A stretch of DNA of 64,000 nt from Streptomyces aquilus (GTDB lineage: Bacteria > Actinomycetota > Actinomycetes > Streptomycetales > Streptomycetaceae), in contig NZ_CP034463.1 of assembly GCF_003955715.1 (NCBI RefSeq), forward strand, positions 1,302,001 to 1,366,000. Direction: 5' to 3'. A program made the position numbers and the translations under genes. Positions 60,739 through 64,000 of the stretch are shown here, piece after piece (position 1 is the stretch's first letter; the number at the start of each line of letters is the position of its first letter). The notes under the pieces are model-generated. The model was not told the origin of the DNA. It made no database searches and was given only the letters and a program-made list of their open reading frames with translations.

Positions 60739-63700
60739 ATGGTCCAGATCCTGATCGCGCATGCCGACGGCGACGAGGCAGTGGCCGCCGAGATCGCGAA
60801 GCCGCTGGAGGACGCCGGGTACGAAGTCGTGCATCACGGCAGCCTGTTCGTCGGCGACTCCCTCATGCAGAAGGCGTCGCAGGCGATCGCGCAGGGCAGC
60901 CCGGTGGTGCTGTGCGGGACCGTCAGGGCGATCGGGACGGGCTGGGCCAACTTCCTCGTCAACGCCGCCAGACGCCATCAAGAGGCGCGGATCTTCGCGC
61001 TCCAGATGGAGGAGAACGCCTATCTCGACTTCCTGACGCTCGACGGCCGGATCGCGCGGTACTGGGAGGACCCCGCCAGAGCCGTCGCCGAACTCCTGGC
61101 GGCGCTGTCGGAGTACTACCCGACCCGGAGGCCGGCCGGCGCCGAACAGCGGCTGGACCAGCTCGAACAGCGTTATCGAGAACTCGCCCTGGAAACCTGC
61201 GACATCGTCGATCTCGCCAACTTCCCCATCGGGGACCGCGAACTCATCACCAGGGATCTGCTGCTGCGCAGCCTGTACGTGTCCCTGCGCGTCACGGTCG
61301 ACATCCCGCCGGGCATGGACGCGCACGACCTCGACCGAAAGCTCCAGGATCTCGAAGCGCGCCGCAAGGAGCACGATCAGGAACTGGACGAGGAGTCCGA
61401 CGACGAACCGGAGGCCGGATCGCGGTTTTCGGTCGGAGAGCGGCTCGAACAGTCGAAGCACCTGGTGGTCCTGGGCGACCCGGGCGCCGGGAAGAGCACC
61501 ATGCTGCGGTGGATCGCGACGGCGTATCTGCTGCGCCTGAAGTCCGACCCCGACTGGAGCCAGCTCCCGGACGTCGACACCCTGCCCGACGCCGACTGGC
61601 TCCCTCTCCTCATCCGCTGCCGTGATCTCGACACGAGCAGGATCGCCGGGTCGCTGGAGGACATGATCCAGCATCACCTGTGCGACACGGAGTTCTCCAG
61701 CGAAGAGGCCGCCGAGCTCACCCCGCTCCTGCTGCGCCGCATACGGGAGGGCCGGGTGCTGCTGCTCATCGACGGCCTGGACGAGATCTCGGACACCGGT
61801 CTGCGGGCCCGGTTCTGCCGCAAGGTCGAGAAGATACACCTCGCCTATCCCGAAGCCCCCATCATCGTCACGTCCAGGATCGTCGGATACCGGGAGATGA
61901 AGCTGCGGATCACCCGGGGCTTCGAGCACGTCACGGTCCAGGAGCTGACGCCTCAGGACAAGGACGACTTCGCCCGCCGTTGGTGCGTGGTGACCGAGCC
62001 GCCGGCGCGGCGTGAGTCGGCGGCCCGGGAACTCATCCGGGACATCCACAGCACCGATCGCATCGAGCGTCTGACCGGCAGCCCCATGTTGCTCACCACG
62101 ATGGCGCTGGTGAAGAAGAAGGTCGGGAAGCTGCCGAGCCGCCGGGCGGACCTCTACCGGGAGGCCGTCGACGTGTTGCTGCACTGGCGCAGTGACGTGG
62201 ACGAGCGCATGGATCCCCACGAGGCGCTCCCGCAGTTGCAGTACCTCGCGTATTCCATGTGTGCGTCAGGGGACCAGCAGATCCGGCAGGACAAGGTCGT
62301 CGAGACCCTGGAGCGGATGCGCCGGGAGTTTCCCGCCGTTCGCCCGGTCCGGAGGCGGTCCGCGGTCGAATTCCTGCGCCGCCTGGAACGGCAGACCGGA
62401 ATCCTCGTCGAATCGGGGCACGTCAGCCATGACGGCGAACTGGTCCCCGTCTATGAATTCCGTCATCTGACCTTTCAGGAGTACCTGGCGGGCCTGGCGC
62501 TCATCGCACGGAGATATCCGGACCGCAATCGGCAGATGTCACTCGCGGAACAGATCGGCGCGCTGACCGCGGAGACCTCCCCCGTCGAGACATCGATGGA
62601 TCGCGTGGAGGCCGCGATCGCCGAGAACTGGCGGGAGGCCATCCGGCTGACCGTGATGACCTGCAACGACGATGACGTGGACGATGTTCTCCGGGCCATC
62701 GCCACGCCGTTGCCCGGGGAGGACGCGGCCACGACGGCACGGGCGCGGGCCGCGCTCGCGTGTGCCTGCCTGGCCGATGAACCCAACGTCAGCGAGGAGA
62801 TTGCGGCCGACATCATCACCCGGTTCGTCGCCGAGCTGACCGAACACGACGGAATCGGCCCCGCGGACACCGTCGCCGACCTCACTCTCGAAGAGGTGGG
62901 AGGCTCCAGTTGGGCCGCCGCTCTCAGCCGGCGGATCGTCGCCGAGTGGTTGCTTGATCCCTCCCAGTACCACCGCCTCGCCGGCCCCGCCGCCACGGTC
63001 CTGGGCCGGTCGGCACCGATCGACGAGGAGGCTCTGCACGACTGGGTCCGGAACCAGGTCGCACTCCTAGATGAGCCCGAGCCCGCGGTGGTCGTCGAAG
63101 CCGCGCTGGCCCTCATGGAGACCGCCTACACCCGCAGACTCGTCACGGTCCCTGATCTGACCTCGAAACTCACGTCCACCCTGTCCAGGGGACCCTGCGA
63201 GGCCACTGCGGCAGCGTGGGCTCTTGGGTGGGTCAAGAGGTCCTCGGCCTGGGAGCCGACGACCGGCGAACTCGCGGATCTGGCCGATGCCGTGGCCTCA
63301 AGACGGCTTCCTCCCCAGGCCGTCGTGTTCCTGTTGTGGTGCATTGACAACACCCAGGCGCCACGACACGGCGAGATGGCCCAGGCCATGATGGAGGCCT
63401 ACATCTCGGCCGACCGGGATGTCCGTCGACACATCGGCGAGAAGTACCTTGCCTTGTTTCCCGAGACGGTGGAGCCCATCGTCCAAGCGAGCCGACACCA
63501 GCGCGCAGACGTCCGGCGCGAGGCGTCGCTGCTGCTGGCACGGCTGGACGGTTCGCTGGCCGTGGACCCCTTGTTGGACGCACTGACCAACGAAGACGGG
63601 GCAGCGCACGACGACGTCGTCCAGGCGCTCGGCACGCTCGGGGACCCCCGGGCGGTGGAACCCCTGCTCGGTATCCTCACGGCCCCCGACGGCACCACGA

Positions 63701-64000
63701 ACCACGCCGTCGCCACGGCCCTTGGGGAGCTGGGCGACCCACGAGCGGTCCAGCCCCTCATCGACGCCCTCCCCCACACCAGCGGAGAGGTGCACACGGC
63801 TGTCGTCCAGGCGCTCGGCACGCTCGGGGACCCCCGGGCGGTGGAACCCCTGCTCGGTATCCTCACGGCCCCCGACGGCACCACGAACCACGCCGTCGCC
63901 ACGGCCCTTGGGGAGCTGGGCGACCCACGAGCGGTCCAGCCCCTCATCGACGCCCTCTCCGACAGCAAGAGAGCGGCGCGCACCGCAGTGGTGATCGCAC
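60739..64000 (+). CDS. TIR-like-NACHT-HEAT STAND protein (3' end outside window)
   Basis: At least 1087 residues, open to the right edge. Residues 1-130 are a degenerate TIR-like domain (VQILIAHADGDEAVAAEIAKPLEDAG) in which the Glu position is lost (GTGWANFLVNAARRH). A NACHT NTPase follows: Walker A GDPGAGKST (246-254), Walker B LLLIDGLDE (Asp345), IIVTSR, GSPMLLTTMAL and the winged-helix motif FRHLTFQEYLAGLAL. From about 540 the chain is helical; from about 930 it is HEAT-like repeats (VVQALGTLGDPRAVEPLL, VATALGELGDPRAVQPLI). Two 62-residue units are identical. ATG 60739 follows GGGGG. A self/non-self or phage-sensor role is likely by family. Confidence 0.88.
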   Translation, partial: MVQILIAHADGDEAVAAEIAKPLEDAGYEVVHHGSLFVGDSLMQKASQAIAQGSPVVLCGTVRAIGTGWANFLVNAARRHQEARIFALQMEENAYLDFLTLDGRIARYWEDPARAVAELLAALSEYYPTRRPAGAEQRLDQLEQRYRELALETCDIVDLANFPIGDRELITRDLLLRSLYVSLRVTVDIPPGMDAHDLDRKLQDLEARRKEHDQELDEESDDEPEAGSRFSVGERLEQSKHLVVLGDPGAGKSTMLRWIATAYLLRLKSDPDWSQLPDVDTLPDADWLPLLIRCRDLDTSRIAGSLEDMIQHHLCDTEFSSEEAAELTPLLLRRIREGRVLLLIDGLDEISDTGLRARFCRKVEKIHLAYPEAPIIVTSRIVGYREMKLRITRGFEHVTVQELTPQDKDDFARRWCVVTEPPARRESAARELIRDIHSTDRIERLTGSPMLLTTMALVKKKVGKLPSRRADLYREAVDVLLHWRSDVDERMDPHEALPQLQYLAYSMCASGDQQIRQDKVVETLERMRREFPAVRPVRRRSAVEFLRRLERQTGILVESGHVSHDGELVPVYEFRHLTFQEYLAGLALIARRYPDRNRQMSLAEQIGALTAETSPVETSMDRVEAAIAENWREAIRLTVMTCNDDDVDDVLRAIATPLPGEDAATTARARAALACACLADEPNVSEEIAADIITRFVAELTEHDGIGPADTVADLTLEEVGGSSWAAALSRRIVAEWLLDPSQYHRLAGPAATVLGRSAPIDEEALHDWVRNQVALLDEPEPAVVVEAALALMETAYTRRLVTVPDLTSKLTSTLSRGPCEATAAAWALGWVKRSSAWEPTTGELADLADAVASRRLPPQAVVFLLWCIDNTQAPRHGEMAQAMMEAYISADRDVRRHIGEKYLALFPETVEPIVQASRHQRADVRREASLLLARLDGSLAVDPLLDALTNEDGAAHDDVVQALGTLGDPRAVEPLLGILTAPDGTTNHAVATALGELGDPRAVQPLIDALPHTSGEVHTAVVQALGTLGDPRAVEPLLGILTAPDGTTNHAVATALGELGDPRAVQPLIDALSDSKRAARTAVVIA
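63616..63957 (+). repeat. Intragenic tandem repeat: two identical 156-bp blocks at 186-bp period
   Basis: Blocks 63616-63771 and 63802-63957 are identical base for base and encode residues 960-1011 and 1022-1073 of the NACHT protein. Each 62-codon unit holds two HEAT-like repeats. No silent differences exist, so duplication or gene conversion was recent. Confidence 0.95.

Noticed and set aside
63616..63957. CRISPR-like array
   Set aside because: The repeats are 156 bp, in frame and encode HEAT-like units; there are no short palindromic repeats or variable spacers.

Overview
The window is high-GC actinobacterial DNA, almost certainly a Streptomyces chromosome. The evidence is codon bias strongly towards G/C third positions, frequent GTG and TTG starts, and lineage-typical genes: a long chaplin with a sortase signal, an SsgA-like protein, an NsdA-like regulator, a DUF397 protein and a LAL-type LuxR regulator. 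It holds about 49 genes. I saw no rRNA, tRNA or CRISPR array.

Layout. 1-8150: a GNAT fragment, an atypical NAD-dependent epimerase, a second GNAT enzyme, a nucleoside deaminase, then an unusual 4.3 kb gene. That gene joins a membrane-anchored PAS-GGDEF-EAL c-di-GMP protein to a complete alpha-oxoamine synthase, and is followed at once by a SAM methyltransferase. 8151-16100: a chaplin with a BldN-like promoter, a secreted tripeptidyl-peptidase-like hydrolase, a divergent MarR/thioesterase pair around a perfect operator, arcD-arcA, and divergently a baeRF-type (Balon-like) ribosome factor with a small membrane protein. 16110-23000: developmental and signalling genes: SsgA-like, an ECF sigma factor fused to an anti-sigma-like domain and membrane segments, a SpoIIE-type phosphatase with substituted metal ligands, an NsdA-like regulator and an APH-fold kinase-like protein. 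23200-30700: secreted amidase, LAL regulator, CGNR regulator, universal stress protein, DUF397 protein.

30801-41617 is a CoA-thioester catabolic region. Crotonase, tandem DUF35 and two Cys-less thiolase-like proteins form a tight operon facing a FadD-type ligase; then come a sulfatase, two alpha/beta hydrolases and PaaK. 41675-46234 is one 1519-residue TIR-NB-ARC (NLR-like) protein. 46215-50165: an acyl-CoA ligase divergent from a secreted Ntn-hydrolase acylase. 50170-50840 is scarred by mobile-element remnants. 50933-54904: a hypothetical gene, a hydrolase and a DrrAB-like ABC exporter operon with its MerR regulator. 55244-60217: an acyl-CoA ligase, a nitronate monooxygenase and a Tat-exported serine hydrolase.

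The right edge (60325-64000, continuing outside) is a candidate conflict/immunity module: a stand-alone TIR protein followed 30 nt later by a gene encoding a degenerate TIR-like domain, a NACHT NTPase and HEAT repeats. Two of the repeat units are identical at DNA level over 156 bp, the signature of a fast-evolving sensor. The strongest candidates for undescribed biology are the c-di-GMP/alpha-oxoamine-synthase fusion and the two NLR-like loci. Functions are inferred from motifs read by eye; no database search was possible.
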